In this document: piece by piece, positions 1 to 9,196 of the stretch | Position numbering within the stretch: the stretch's first letter is position 1 | How the letters are laid out: every line of letters starts with the position of its first letter | NCBI RefSeq assembly: GCF_013387495.1 | Contig: NZ_JABZEE010000011.1 | Coordinates: 217,456-281,455, forward strand | DNA: 64,000 nucleotides | Direction of reading: 5' to 3' | Origin: Streptomyces sp. PKU-EA00015 | GTDB taxonomy: Bacteria; Actinomycetota; Actinomycetes; Streptomycetales; Streptomycetaceae | Notes under the pieces: generated by a model | Seen by the model: the letters and a program-made list of their open reading frames with translations, nothing else | Database searches by the model: none | Told to the model about the DNA's origin: nothing | Position numbers and translations under genes: made by a program

Positions 1-903
1 GCCGAGCGGGCGGGGCAGGGCGGTCGGCCAGGAAGGTGTGCGGGATGCGCCTGCGAGCCGGGCGCTGTCGCGCAGGCCGCCGGCCTCCAGGAGGTCCCGG
101 AAGGCGGCGTGTTCCCGGGTCGCGTTGAAGTCGCCCGCGACGACGGACGGGCGGTCCGTGACCGCGGCGGCACGGTCGCGCAGCCGGGCCAGCTCCCTGC
201 GCCAGTCGGTCACGGCGCCGGGGACGGGCGGCAAAGGGTGGGCGAGCTGGAGGGCCACCGGCCGGCCCGCGATGCGGGCGCCGGCGGCCGGCATGCCGAG
301 CACGGAGCGGACACCGGTGGCGGGTGTCAGCGGGTACCGGCTGAGGATCGCCGAGCCCGCCGCGCCGTCGGCCTCGACGACACGGCGGTACGGGTAGTCG
401 GCGCGGAGGACCTCGGACGCGAGCGCTTCGGAGCACACGGCCGGGCATTCCTGGACGAAGACGAGGCCCGGACGCTCCCGGCCGATCGCCGCGATCAGCG
501 CGTCGGTGGCCCCGCCGAACTCGAGGTTCGCCGTGAGGACCTCGACGCGGGCGACGGCCGGCCCGGGCGGGTCGTCGGTCAGCCCGGTGTCGTACGGCCT
601 GACGAACCAGCCGGTCAGAGCCAGCACCGCCACGGCCCACGCCGCGAGCAGGCGGCGCCGGGCGAACAGCGCCACCAGCAGCGCGACCGAGGCCGGGACC
701 AGCAGCCACGGCAGGAAGGCGAGCAGCTGCGGCACGGGCGTGACGGCGTCGGTGTCCGCGGCACGGCACACGACGACGGAGGTCGGCACGACGAGCAGCA
801 GCCCGGCGGGCCACGCGCCGCGTCGCCGCCCGGCAGCGGGGCCGCGCCCGGCGTCGTACGGCCCGGCCGCCGGGTACCCGCCGTCCCTGGTCTCCTGGTC
901 CAC
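1..903 (-). CDS. Membrane-anchored endonuclease/exonuclease/phosphatase family protein (3' end outside window)
   Basis: The first 301 codons of a gene that runs off the left edge. I start it at GTG 903 because GGAGG lies 5 nt upstream. Residues about 33-48, 60-80 and 84-101 are hydrophobic membrane segments; the catalytic domain begins near residue 118 with TANLEFGG, followed by FVQEC (catalytic Glu) and AGDFNATRE (GDFN metal/active-site motif). The last SDH-type His motif would lie beyond the window. The family hydrolyses phosphodiesters (nucleic acids, phosphoinositides, sphingomyelin); the substrate cannot be told here. The three-helix N-terminus with an extracellular domain is a common actinobacterial form. 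Confidence 0.85.
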   Translation of the reverse strand, partial: MDQETRDGGYPAAGPYDAGRGPAAGRRRGAWPAGLLLVVPTSVVVCRAADTDAVTPVPQLLAFLPWLLVPASVALLVALFARRRLLAAWAVAVLALTGWFVRPYDTGLTDDPPGPAVARVEVLTANLEFGGATDALIAAIGRERPGLVFVQECPAVCSEALASEVLRADYPYRRVVEADGAAGSAILSRYPLTPATGVRSVLGMPAAGARIAGRPVALQLAHPLPPVPGAVTDWRRELARLRDRAAAVTDRPSVVAGDFNATREHAAFRDLLEAGGLRDSARLAGASRTPSWPTALPRPLG

Positions 904-1089
904 GCAGGCCTCCGAGCCGTGAGTCGTCGTGTGCGCGTGCAGTCCCTCTCTCCTGAGGACGCCGGTCCCGCCGGATCCGTTGCCGCCGCCTCGACGGTGG
1001 TACGGGTGCGAGGCGGCCTGACTTGCCGCCCGGCGCGCGCGGGTGTGCCCTGAGAGGGGACGGGGGTCGGAGGGAAGGAGTTCTGCGCC

Positions 1090-1497
1090 ATGGCCACACA
1101 AACAGCGACGCCGCGGCACCGGCGTCGGCGCCGGACGCCCGCACGAGAGCACCACCCGCTCGGTCTGCTACTGCCCGCCCTGCTCGCCGTCACCGTCGGC
1201 ATCTGGGCCGCGTCCATCCTGCGCTTCCAGAACGACGGCGTCGCCACCGGTGGCCAGTGGGTCCTCGGCGTGGTCTGCGCGGTGGTGTTCGGCGCTCTCG
1301 CGTTCGGGCTCGGCCGCATCCGGCACTCCCTGCCGCGCGAGATGCGTGCCCTGGCCTACGGGGCGCTGACCGCGGTGACCATCGGGTTCCTGACCAGCCT
1401 GGCCGACGGCAGCGTGCTCAGGTCGGCGGGCATCGGTGTCGCTGTCGGCGTGGGTGTCGGGCTCGTGACGTTCTACTACGCCTACACGCATGAGTGA
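1090..1497 (+). CDS. Small four-helix membrane protein, function unknown
   Basis: 135 residues; ATG follows AAGGAG with 9 nt spacing. A basic N-terminus (a run of Arg near residues 9-16) precedes four hydrophobic segments at about residues 25-43, 54-75, 87-105 and 112-132; the last ones are Gly/Val rich. The basic N-terminus suggests it stays in the cytoplasm. I do not recognise a named family. It is transcribed alone and is followed by a hairpin terminator. It diverges from the endonuclease-family gene on its left. Confidence 0.7.
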   Translation: MATQTATPRHRRRRRTPAREHHPLGLLLPALLAVTVGIWAASILRFQNDGVATGGQWVLGVVCAVVFGALAFGLGRIRHSLPREMRALAYGALTAVTIGFLTSLADGSVLRSAGIGVAVGVGVGLVTFYYAYTHE

Positions 1498-1527
1498 GGA
1501 TCACCGGACCTGCGGATGAGCAGGTCA

Positions 1528-1551
1528 CCGGACCCGTTCGTGCGGGTCCGG
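1528..1551 (+). terminator. Hairpin terminator after the membrane protein gene
   Basis: Perfect 9-bp stem CCGGACCCG / CGGGTCCGG around a 6-nt loop, 31 nt after the stop codon at 1497. No T-tract follows, as is usual in high-G+C actinobacteria. Confidence 0.6.
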
Positions 1552-1692
1552 CCCGCTGCTCGATGGTGACGTCGCCGGTGTCGAAGGGGCCGTGGGCCGT
1601 CGGCCACCGCGCCACGACGACGGACTGGTGACGGGGCGCCGTGTCCCGCCCCAGAGCTGAACCCCGCCCGGCCCGCCGGGCCGGACCTGCCT

Positions 1693-1727
1693 CGCGCGGC
1701 CGCCGGATCCGATCCGGCGGCCGCGCG
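1693..1727. terminator. Long GC hairpin, probable terminator or insulator
   Basis: Two 17-nt arms (1693-1709 and 1711-1727) are exact reverse complements, separated by one base, so the hairpin tip closes on a few bases of the stem. It lies between the membrane protein gene and the FMN reductase gene, 56 nt before the latter's start. The rest of 1498-1782 shows no gene that I can support. Confidence 0.5.
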
Positions 1728-1782
1728 TTGCCGTCTCGCGCCTCCTGGGTGAGGGCCGCGGACAGGTGGAGGGAGGCGCATC

Positions 1783-2337
1783 GTGCGGGACGAGGACACG
1801 CCGCCGCTGCGCGTCGCAGTGATCATCGGCAGCACACGCGAGGGGCGCGTCGGCGAGGAGGTGGGCCACTGGTTCGCGCAGTACGCCGCGCGGCGGGACG
1901 ACCTGGAGCCGGTGGTCGTCGACCTGGCCGGCTTCGACTTCCCGGCCCGCTACCCGGGCCGCGCCACCGCGCCCATGCGCGACTTCGCCGCTCAGGTCCG
2001 CCGCGCCGACGCCTTCGTCGTCGTGACCCCGGAGTACAACCGCTCCTTCCCCGCCTCCCTCAAGCAGGCCATCGACTGCGCCTACGACGAGTGGCACACC
2101 AAACCGGTCGCCTTCGTCAGCTACGGCCACGGCTCACGCGGCCTCTACGCCGTCGAGCAGCTGCGGTCGGTCTTCACCGAGCTGCACACGGTGACCCTGC
2201 GCAACGGCGTGGGCGTCGACCTGCTCGCCGAGTCGCCAAAGGACCGCGCCGCGGCCGTGACGCCGATGCTCGACCAGCTGCGGTGGTGGGGCCTCGCGCT
2301 GCGCGAGGCCCGCGCCCTGCGTCCCTACGCCTCATGA
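1783..2337 (+). CDS. NAD(P)H-dependent FMN reductase family protein
   Basis: 184 residues with a flavodoxin-like fold signature: IIGSTREGR near residue 13 binds the FMN phosphate and [20 protein letters not shown] (around residue 82) is the family's PEYN motif that contacts the flavin ring. The family reduces FMN or quinones with NAD(P)H in the cytoplasm. The GTG start at 1783 is preceded by GGAGG. The gene precedes the DrrAB-type exporter by 82 nt, but nothing shows that they share a function. Confidence 0.88.
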   Translation: MRDEDTPPLRVAVIIGSTREGRVGEEVGHWFAQYAARRDDLEPVVVDLAGFDFPARYPGRATAPMRDFAAQVRRADAFVVVTPEYNRSFPASLKQAIDCAYDEWHTKPVAFVSYGHGSRGLYAVEQLRSVFTELHTVTLRNGVGVDLLAESPKDRAAAVTPMLDQLRWWGLALREARALRPYAS

Positions 2338-2419
2338 CGGCACCGGCCGGACCACCGATGAATTCGCGCCCCCGCCCGAGTCCTGTCTCCACGGACGAAA
2401 AGGAACCGAAGGACTGACG

Positions 2420-3391
2420 ATGAGTACAGATCTGGCAATCGAGACCACCGGCCTGGTGAAGGTCTTCGGTGAGAACCGCGCCGTCGACGGCGTCGACCTC
2501 CGGGTGCCGACCGGCACGGTCTACGGAGTCCTCGGCCCCAACGGCGCGGGCAAGACGACCACCGTCCGCATGCTGGCCACCCTCCTCAGGCCGGACGGCG
2601 GCGAGGCCCGCGTCTTCGGCAAGGACGTGCAGCGGGACGCCGACGCGGTCCGCAGCCGGGTCAGCCTCACCGGTCAGTACGCCTCCGTCGACGAGGACCT
2701 CACCGGCACCGAGAACCTGGTGCTCCTCGCCCGTCTGCTCGGCCACTCCAAGCCCGCCGCGCGCGAGCGCGCGGCGCAGCTGCTGGAGGCCTTCGGCCTG
2801 CGGGAGGCCTCCGACAAGCAGGTGAAGAACTACTCGGGAGGCATGCGGCGCCGTATCGACATCGCCGCCTCCATCCTCAACACCCCGGACCTGCTGTTCC
2901 TCGACGAGCCCACCACCGGGCTCGACCCGCGCAGCCGCAACCAGGTCTGGGACATCGTGCGCGCCGTCGTCGCCCAGGGCACGACCGTGCTGCTGACGAC
3001 GCAGTACCTGGACGAGGCCGACCAGCTCGCGTCCCGCATCGCCGTGATCGACCACGGCAAGGTGATCGCCGAGGGCACGAAGGGCGAGCTGAAGGCGTCC
3101 GTCGGATCGGGGGCCGTCCATCTGCGGCTGCGCGAGGCCGGGCAGCGGCCCGAGGCCGAGCGCGTGCTGGCCGCCGCGCTCGGCGCCGAGGTCGTGCTCG
3201 ATCCGGACCCGGTCGCCCTCACCGCCCGCGTCGACGGCAGCGGCAGCGACCGGGGCGCGGCCGAGCAGGCCGCGCACGCCCTGGCCGAGCTGGCCAGGAA
3301 CGGCATCACCGTGGACAACTTCGCGCTGGGGCAGCCCAGCCTGGACGAGGTCTTCCTCGCCCTGACCGACAAGAAGGGGGAGGCGGCATGA
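2420..3391 (+). CDS. DrrA-type ABC exporter ATP-binding protein
   Basis: 323 residues. Walker A GPNGAGKT at residues 39-46, signature SGGMRRR, Walker [13 protein letters not shown], and the switch region [12 protein letters not shown] in which the usual His is Gln, as is typical of the daunorubicin-resistance (DrrA) subfamily. A C-terminal 90-residue extension is also normal for that group. It powers the permease encoded next, with a 4-nt overlap (ATGA), so the two are translationally coupled. Substrate is unknown; the family exports hydrophobic drugs and, in some cases, antibiotics or lipids. Confidence 0.93.
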   Translation: MSTDLAIETTGLVKVFGENRAVDGVDLRVPTGTVYGVLGPNGAGKTTTVRMLATLLRPDGGEARVFGKDVQRDADAVRSRVSLTGQYASVDEDLTGTENLVLLARLLGHSKPAARERAAQLLEAFGLREASDKQVKNYSGGMRRRIDIAASILNTPDLLFLDEPTTGLDPRSRNQVWDIVRAVVAQGTTVLLTTQYLDEADQLASRIAVIDHGKVIAEGTKGELKASVGSGAVHLRLREAGQRPEAERVLAAALGAEVVLDPDPVALTARVDGSGSDRGAAEQAAHALAELARNGITVDNFALGQPSLDEVFLALTDKKGEAA

Positions 3392-4245
3392 GCACCGCGA
3401 CCACCACCAAGGACCTCGGCGACATCGAACTTCGCGCGCCGAGGGCGGAGGACCTGGCCGCCCTGCTGGTCGCCGGGGAGCGGCCGCCGCGTCCGAGCGC
3501 CTGGTCGGCGTCGCTGACGTTCGGCTGGCGCGCCATGCTCAAGATCAAGCACGTGCCGGAGCAGCTGTTCGACGTGACGGCGTTCCCGATCATGATGGTG
3601 CTGATGTACACGTACCTCTTCGGAGGCGCGATCGCGGGCTCGGTCTCGGCGTACATCCAGTTCCTGCTGCCCGGCATCCTCACCATGAGCGTCGTGATGA
3701 TCACGATGTACACGGGTGTCGCGGTCAACAACGACATCTCCAAGGGCGTCTTCGACCGCTTCCGTACGCTGCCGATCTGGCGGCCCGCCCCGATGGTCGG
3801 CTACCTCCTCGGCGACGTCGTGCGCTATCTGATCGCCTCCGTGGTCATGCTGGCCGTCGGCCTGGCCATCGGCTACCGCCCGGACGGCGGACCGGTCGGC
3901 ATCGCGCTCGGCGTCGCGCTGCTGATGGTCTTCTCGTTCTCGTTCTCCTGGATCTGGACGATGTTCGGGCTGCTGCTGCGCACCGAGAAGTCGGTGATGG
4001 GCGTCAGCATGATGGTCATCTTCCCGATGACGTTCCTGAGCAACGTGTTCGTCGACCCGAAGACCATGCCGGGCTGGCTCCAGGCGTTCGTCAACAACAG
4101 CCCCGTCACCCATGTGGCCACCGCCGTACGCGAACTGATGGCAGGCAACTGGCCGGCGGCGGACATCGGCTGGTCCCTGGGCTGGTCCGCGGTGCTCGTG
4201 TTCGTGTTCGGCTCGGTGACGATGCGGCTCTACAACCGCAAGTAG
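3388..4245 (+). CDS. DrrB-type ABC-2 exporter permease
   Basis: 285 residues with six hydrophobic segments after a 50-residue cytoplasmic N-terminus, matching the ABC-2 permease layout. The sequence [13 protein letters not shown] between helices two and three and [16 protein letters not shown] near the end are typical of daunorubicin-resistance DrrB proteins. It starts inside the stop codon of the ATPase gene. A MerR gene remnant follows, which is a frequent partner type for such exporters, so regulation may once have been local. Confidence 0.92.
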   Translation: MSTATTTKDLGDIELRAPRAEDLAALLVAGERPPRPSAWSASLTFGWRAMLKIKHVPEQLFDVTAFPIMMVLMYTYLFGGAIAGSVSAYIQFLLPGILTMSVVMITMYTGVAVNNDISKGVFDRFRTLPIWRPAPMVGYLLGDVVRYLIASVVMLAVGLAIGYRPDGGPVGIALGVALLMVFSFSFSWIWTMFGLLLRTEKSVMGVSMMVIFPMTFLSNVFVDPKTMPGWLQAFVNNSPVTHVATAVRELMAGNWPAADIGWSLGWSAVLVFVFGSVTMRLYNRK

Positions 4246-4262
4246 GGCCCTGCCGCCCGGCC

Positions 4263-4293
4263 TTGACCTTCCTCGCGGGGGAGACTCCAGCAT
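4263..4293 (+). promoter_or_regulatory. Candidate MerR-type promoter with 19-bp spacer
   Basis: TTGACC (4263-4268) and CAGCAT (4288-4293) are separated by 19 bp, the over-long spacing that MerR-family activators correct. The spacer carries an imperfect dyad around CTTCCTC/GGGGGAG. It lies 50 nt upstream of the MerR coding remnant, where an autoregulatory site would be expected. This is an inference from spacing and position. Confidence 0.35.
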
Positions 4294-4343
4294 CGTGTCC
4301 GCCGGGCATCCCCGCCCGGCACGAGGAGGAAGGCCGGGCAGGC

Positions 4344-4610
4344 ATGGGGTTGCTGGCCATCGGTGCGTTCGCCCGCGCGTCGCGGCTGTCCGCGAAAGCG
4401 CTGCGGCGCTACGACGAGCTGGGGCTGCTGCCGCCCGCACGCGTCGACCCCTTCACCGGCTACCGGTACTACGACGACGCCCAGGTGGAGCGGGCCCGGC
4501 TCGTGGCGTGGCTGCGGCGGATCGGGATGCCGCTCGCCGGTGTCGGCCGGGTCTGCGACCTGGCGGAGACGGACACGGACGCCGCGGCCCATCAGGAACT
4601 GACGCGGGGC
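4344..4610 (+). pseudogene. Truncated MerR-family regulator (DNA-binding domain only)
   Basis: From ATG 4344 the frame encodes a clear MerR helix-turn-helix: LLAIGAFARASRLSAKALR, then RRYDELGLLPPARVDPFTGYRYY and VAWLRRIGMPLAGV. After about residue 85 the expected linker and effector domain are absent and the frame runs without a stop through the antisense of the next gene to 8576, which is not a credible protein. In Streptomyces this head is often fused to a PP2C-like domain. I call it a decayed gene. It follows the DrrAB exporter by 98 nt. Confidence 0.7.
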
Positions 4611-4679
4611 GCCCGGGGCGAGTCGCGGCGCACGGCGTCGGGCCGCACAGCCGTGCGCCCGTGCGCGGCGCCGCCGCCG

Positions 4680-7600
4680 TCACAGGCGCCAGGTGACCGG
4701 CCGTGGCGGGCGGTAGGCGCACGACGCGCCCGTGGAGACCGATTCCCTCAGGTGCGCGGCCAGTTCGGGGTGGAGGCCGTCGAGGCGGCGCAGGGTGTCG
4801 CGGATGCGGGCCGTGACGGTCTTGCGGGCGCGTTCGGCCTCGTCGCCCAGGCGCCGGGTCCGGCCACCGAGCCCGGCGGCCGCACGCAACTCCTGGAGAA
4901 GCGCGGTGCGTTCGCGCCCGTACTCCTCGGCGCGGCGCTCGTCGCCACCGGCGGCCGCCCGGTCGATCTCCTCGTCGAGGCGCGCGAGGCGCTGCCGGTA
5001 GCGGTTCTTCGCCTCGTCGTCGAGCACCGGGTCCCCGCCGAGGCCGCGCGCGGCGACCACGGCCCCGCCGCCCTCGGGGGCGAGCAGCACCACGGCGGAC
5101 AGGTCGTCCCCGGGGCGGGAGAGCAGGGTGTGCAGGTCCCGCAGCCCCTTGGCGTCGGGCACGTGCACGGCACGCCCCGCGAACGACAGCGCCCAGACGG
5201 CCCCGTCCCGCCGGAACTCCCCCACGGACGCGGACGCGGACGCGGGCCCGGCCCCCGGGGCCGACCGGGGCGCGGGCGGCTCGGACGGGGACGCGGCCCG
5301 TTCCTGCGGGTCGCGCAGGAGATGCGTCAGCCCCAGCTCCCGCGCCTCCCGCTCCGCGTCCGCCCTCAACGACCGTGCGGCCGCCTCACCTTCCGACGCC
5401 TCCAGCACATCGGCCAGTGCCGCACGGGCCCGCACCGACCAGGGCCGCGCCCGCAGCCGGTCCGCCGACGCGTACGCCGCCGTCAGCGCCCGGACCGCGT
5501 CCGCCGTCCGGCCCTGGGCCGCGTCCAGCAGCCCCCGCCACTGGTCGACCGGGCCGCTGATGTCGCACCCGTACAGCGAGACCACCCATTGCCCGGCGTA
5601 CGGCTCCAGTGCCGCGCGGGCCCGCTCGATGGCGTCGTCGTCGCCCGAGGCCGCCGCCGTCTGCGCCCGCAGCCGCATCAGCAGCGGCGCGAACGCCCTC
5701 GGCAGCGACTCGGCACGCTCCTCGACCCCGTCCAGCAGCCGCCGCGCGAGACCGGCGTCGCCCCGCTCGACGGCCGTGATCCCCTCCAGCAGCTGCGGAT
5801 ACGGGTGCCCCACCTCCTCGAGACCCGACACGGCCTCGGCCGCTTCCTCCAGGCGGCCCGCCAGCAGCTTGAGGCCCCAGTCCATGTGGGACGTCATGAA
5901 GGCGAAGGCAGGGTGCTCGTGCCGGGTGCCGATCACCTGGTCCAGGAGCTGCCTGGCCTCGTCGAAGCGGCCCGCGAGGGCGGCGACCAACGAGCGGTCC
6001 ACCGCGACGCCCAGCTCGAAGCGCCGCAGACCGCTCCGCTCGGCCAGGCCGACGAAGGTGTGCAGCTGCGTCAGATACCCCGGGTCGCCCAGCTCCAGCA
6101 GCGAGACCCAGCGCATCGCGGTGGCGTGCAGCTCCATCTCGGCGTTGTCCGTGCGGCGGGCGACCTCGGCCATCTCGTCCGTCAGGTCCAGCCGCTCGGC
6201 GGAGGTGCCGAGCCCCCAGATCGCGTCGTGCCGCGCCCACAGCGAGAACGACAGCGCGTCGTCGTCGCCCTCGCTGCGCGCCAGAGCGGTGCAGCGCACG
6301 GCCAGGTCCTGCGCGATCCGCTCGTGCGACAGGCCCGCGAGCTCCTCGCCGCCCCGGTCGACCAGCGCCTGGTAGGCGTCGCGCAGCAGCTGCCCGGTCC
6401 GTGCCCGCTGCCTGCCGCCCTGCACGTCGCTCTGGTTGTGGAGGGTGATCGCGACGCGTGCCAGCAGCTCGGGGGCGCCGAGCTCCTCCGCCAGGTCGGC
6501 GGCCCGGTCGAAGTGGCGCCAGGCGTCGATCTCGTCGCCTCTGTGGCGCAGCTCCGTGCCGAGGTCGAGGCAGACGAGCGCGGCCCGGCGCGCATCGGGC
6601 ACGGCGGCCTGGAGCGCGCGGCGGTAGTGGCCGACGGCCTCCTCGCCGGCGAGCCGTCCGGACGCGTCGCGGGCTGCCGCCATCAGCAGCTCGACACGGC
6701 GCTCGCGCTCCAGCTCGTCGCCCGCGAGATGGGCGTGCCGTGCGAGGTCGGCGGGGAGGACCTTCTCGCTCAGGTCGGGCGCGGCCGCGACGGCCCGCAC
6801 GACGGCCGCGTGCCGGGCGCGCGCGTCGGCCTCGTCCAGCGCCTCGTACAGCGTCTCCCGCACGAGGTCGTGGGCGAAGGCGAACCGGCCGCCCGTCCGC
6901 GGGGCCACCAGCCGCGCGGCGACGGCCCGCTCCAGCAGCCGGTCCACCTGAGGCACGGGTGCCGCCGCTGCCGCCGCGAGCATCTGCCGGTGGAACTCCC
7001 GCCCCAGCACGGCCGCGGTGACGAGCAGCGCGCCGACCGGTCCGGGCAGCAGCGCGAGCCGCCGCCGGACCGCCTCGCGCACACCGGGGGCGACGGTGGT
7101 GACGGGCTGGCCGCTGTGCCAGATCCGGGCGGTCTGCTCGACGAAGAACGGATTGCCTCCGGTGCGCCGGTGGACCTCGTCGACGAGGCCGGGCCCGGCC
7201 TCGACACCGGCCGTCAGCTCGATGAGCGCGCCGACCTCGTCGCGCTCCAGGCCGGTGAGCGTGACCGTGGCGGCGGCCCGGGCGGCCAGCGGCAGGATCA
7301 GCTCCTGGAGGGGATGGTCGGCCGCCTCGACCTCCGCGTCCCGGTACGTGCCGATGAGCAGCAGCCGCTCGAACCAGGTGTGCTGGGCGGCGAATTCCAG
7401 CAGGCGCAGGGACGCCGGGTCGGCCCAGTGCAGATCGTCCAGGACGACGACCACGGGGCGCTGCTGCGAGACGGTGACCAGCGCCGTCGTCACCGCGTCG
7501 TACATCGGGAAGCTCTCGCCGCCGGCCTCCGCGTCGCCCGGCGTCTCCCCGAGCAGGACCGCGAGCAGCCCGCCCGCCGCCTTCTCGGCCTGTGCCCAGG

Positions 7601-7868
7601 CGTCCGCACCGGCTCCCCGCCGCAGCCCGCGCACGACCTGGACCCACGGCCAGTAGCCCGGTGCGCTGTCCGAGTCCCAGCAGGAGCCGCCGAGCACGAG
7701 GGCGCCGCGCCGCCGGGCCTCGTCGGCCGCGGCGGTGACGAGGGTCGTCTTGCCGATGCCGGCCTCGCCGGTGACCAGCACCAGGCCCCCGTGGCTGTCC
7801 GTCGCCCGGCCGATCTCGGTCCGGAGGACGCCCGCGGGGTGGTCACGCCCGATCAGTGCAGGGCTCAT
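4680..7868 (-). CDS. Large AAA/STAND-type ATPase, LuxR-like regulator without LuxR domain
   Basis: 1062 residues. The N-terminus has a signal-transduction ATPase core: Walker A GEAGIGKTTL at residues 34-43 and Walker B VVVVLDDLHWAD near residue 150, as in MalT/LAL regulators. The middle is a helical-repeat region (tetratricopeptide-like). The C-terminus lacks the usual LuxR helix-turn-helix; instead there is a small domain (FRRDGAVWALSFAGRAVHVPD) and a basic helical end (ARKTVTARIRDTLRRLDGLHPELAAHL) found in related actinobacterial ATPases. DNA binding is thus unproven. The start is at ATG 7868. The upstream region carries four 19-bp tandem repeats. Confidence 0.85.
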   Translation of the reverse strand: MSPALIGRDHPAGVLRTEIGRATDSHGGLVLVTGEAGIGKTTLVTAAADEARRRGALVLGGSCWDSDSAPGYWPWVQVVRGLRRGAGADAWAQAEKAAGGLLAVLLGETPGDAEAGGESFPMYDAVTTALVTVSQQRPVVVVLDDLHWADPASLRLLEFAAQHTWFERLLLIGTYRDAEVEAADHPLQELILPLAARAAATVTLTGLERDEVGALIELTAGVEAGPGLVDEVHRRTGGNPFFVEQTARIWHSGQPVTTVAPGVREAVRRRLALLPGPVGALLVTAAVLGREFHRQMLAAAAAAPVPQVDRLLERAVAARLVAPRTGGRFAFAHDLVRETLYEALDEADARARHAAVVRAVAAAPDLSEKVLPADLARHAHLAGDELERERRVELLMAAARDASGRLAGEEAVGHYRRALQAAVPDARRAALVCLDLGTELRHRGDEIDAWRHFDRAADLAEELGAPELLARVAITLHNQSDVQGGRQRARTGQLLRDAYQALVDRGGEELAGLSHERIAQDLAVRCTALARSEGDDDALSFSLWARHDAIWGLGTSAERLDLTDEMAEVARRTDNAEMELHATAMRWVSLLELGDPGYLTQLHTFVGLAERSGLRRFELGVAVDRSLVAALAGRFDEARQLLDQVIGTRHEHPAFAFMTSHMDWGLKLLAGRLEEAAEAVSGLEEVGHPYPQLLEGITAVERGDAGLARRLLDGVEERAESLPRAFAPLLMRLRAQTAAASGDDDAIERARAALEPYAGQWVVSLYGCDISGPVDQWRGLLDAAQGRTADAVRALTAAYASADRLRARPWSVRARAALADVLEASEGEAAARSLRADAEREARELGLTHLLRDPQERAASPSEPPAPRSAPGAGPASASASVGEFRRDGAVWALSFAGRAVHVPDAKGLRDLHTLLSRPGDDLSAVVLLAPEGGGAVVAARGLGGDPVLDDEAKNRYRQRLARLDEEIDRAAAGGDERRAEEYGRERTALLQELRAAAGLGGRTRRLGDEAERARKTVTARIRDTLRRLDGLHPELAAHLRESVSTGASCAYRPPRPVTWRL

Positions 7869-7902
7869 GCCGAAACCATAGGCGGCGTCACCGACAACGC
7901 CC

Positions 7903-7979
7903 GCGGAACCGGGAAACCCCCGCGGAACCGGGAAACGACCGCCGAACCGGGAAACGACCGCAGAACCGGGAAACGACCG
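7903..7979. repeat. Four tandem 19-bp repeats upstream of the ATPase gene
   Basis: The core GAACCGGGAAAC recurs at 7906, 7925, 7944 and 7963, exactly 19 bp apart, and a degenerate fifth unit (GCGGAAGGAC) follows. It begins 38 bp upstream of the ATPase start codon and lies in the 186-bp gap between that gene and the universal stress protein gene. It could be a cooperative operator array. Confidence 0.8.
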
Positions 7980-8054
7980 CGGAAGGACGAGCCCCCGCCG
8001 GGCCCGCCCGACCGGGAAGCCCGTCAGGCGTGCCCGTGCACCGGGATGCTCCCG

Positions 8055-8501
8055 TCAGTCCGTGTCCGCCTCGCCCCGCACCACCACGACCGGACAGGGG
8101 GCGTGCTGCGTGAGATGGAGCCCGACGGAGCCCAGCAGCGCCGCCTTGAACCCGCTGTACCCGCGGTCCCCGACGACCAGCAGTGTCGCCCCCTCGGCGC
8201 GCTCCATCAGGGCCTGCGCCGGGTTGCCGATGAGGACCTTCCGCGTGATCGCGGCCGCTGCCTCGGCGCCGATGGTCTGCTCCAGCGTGTCGTCGAGGAT
8301 CCTGCCCGCCATCGCCTCCGGGTCGAAGTCGGCGGGCAGGGCGGGCACCATGGCCGCCCAGCCCGCCGCCGGGTACTCCCAGCTGATGACGGCTTCCAGG
8401 GGCTCACCCGTGAGCCCGGCCTGTCGCACCGCCCAGCGCAGTGCCCGGACGGACGGCTCGGAGCCGTCCACCCCCACGACGATCCTGCCCGCCTTCGCCA
8501 T
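8055..8501 (-). CDS. Universal stress protein (UspA family, ATP-binding type)
   Basis: 148 residues from ATG 8501, chosen over the ATG at 8522 because GGAGG sits 7 nt upstream. IVVGVDGSEPSVRALRWA is the N-terminal strand-helix of the fold, and VVGDRGYSGFKAALLGSV carries the G-2x-G-9x-GS nucleotide-binding motif, so it should bind ATP. A single-domain cytoplasmic protein usually induced in stationary phase or hypoxia. It shares a strand with the ATPase gene downstream but the repeats between them suggest separate promoters. Confidence 0.93.
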   Translation of the reverse strand: MAKAGRIVVGVDGSEPSVRALRWAVRQAGLTGEPLEAVISWEYPAAGWAAMVPALPADFDPEAMAGRILDDTLEQTIGAEAAAAITRKVLIGNPAQALMERAEGATLLVVGDRGYSGFKAALLGSVGLHLTQHAPCPVVVVRGEADTD

Positions 8502-8572
8502 TCCGCCACCTCCGTGGTTCATGAACCCGAACTCGGTTCAAGCCTACGGATAACCGGCCAAGGAGCCCAGAA

Positions 8573-9196
8573 CTAGGCAAAAAGGTCGGCGGCGACTGCT
8601 TCCTCCGGCGCGCCCTGGGCCGGGACGCCGGCCGCCGGGGCCAGCACGCGGGCCAGCTCGCGCCCCGCCCGCGCGATGCGGTCCGGCAGCGTGGCGGTGA
8701 GCGCGTCGCCCGTGCCGCCCCAGTCCTCCGACGCCGCGTACACCGCCGTCGGTACGACCACCGCCCGCAGGTAGGCGAACAGCGGACGCAGGGCGTGCTC
8801 CAGCACCAGCGAGTGCCGGGCCGTCCCGCCGGTCGCGGCGATCAGGACGGGCTTGCCGCCGAGGGCATCGGGCTCGATCAGGTCGAAGAAGGACTTGAAC
8901 AGCCCGCTGTACGAGGCCGTGAACACCGGCGTGACGGCGATCAGGGCGTCCGCCCCCGTCACCGCCTCGATCGCCTCCTCGAGCGCGGGCGCGGGGAAAC
9001 CCGTCACGAAGTTGTTGGCGATCGGCACAGCCAGGTCGCGCAGCTCCACCACACGGACCTCCACCGGACGTCCGCTGCCCGCGAGTTCGCGGCGTACGGA
9101 CTCGGTGAGCCGGTCGGCGAGCAGCCGCGTGGACGACGGCACGCTCAGCCCGGCGGAGACGACGACGAGGTTCAGCGGCTCGGCGGTGTGCGTCAT
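8573..9196 (-). CDS. FMN reductase, CE1759-type, partner of the adjacent monooxygenase
   Basis: 207 residues with the flavodoxin-like reductase pattern: LVVVSAGLSVPSSTRLLAD at the N-terminus and LIAVTPVFTASYSGLFKSFFD as the flavin-contact segment. It overlaps the upstream luciferase-like gene by 4 nt. Reductases of this type supply reduced FMN to a paired monooxygenase, so the two enzymes are best read as a two-component system. The natural substrate is unknown. Confidence 0.9.
   Translation of the reverse strand: MTHTAEPLNLVVVSAGLSVPSSTRLLADRLTESVRRELAGSGRPVEVRVVELRDLAVPIANNFVTGFPAPALEEAIEAVTGADALIAVTPVFTASYSGLFKSFFDLIEPDALGGKPVLIAATGGTARHSLVLEHALRPLFAYLRAVVVPTAVYAASEDWGGTGDALTATLPDRIARAGRELARVLAPAAGVPAQGAPEEAVAADLFA

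Noticed and set aside
1418..1639. Short minus-strand ORF after the first membrane protein gene
   Set aside because: Includes both terminator hairpins and no ribosome site or known motif.
4263..8576. 1437-codon open frame on the + strand
   Set aside because: It is the antisense of the large ATPase and stress-protein genes. Beyond the MerR head its composition is that of a GC-rich shadow frame (Arg/Gly/Pro/Val runs) with no domain.
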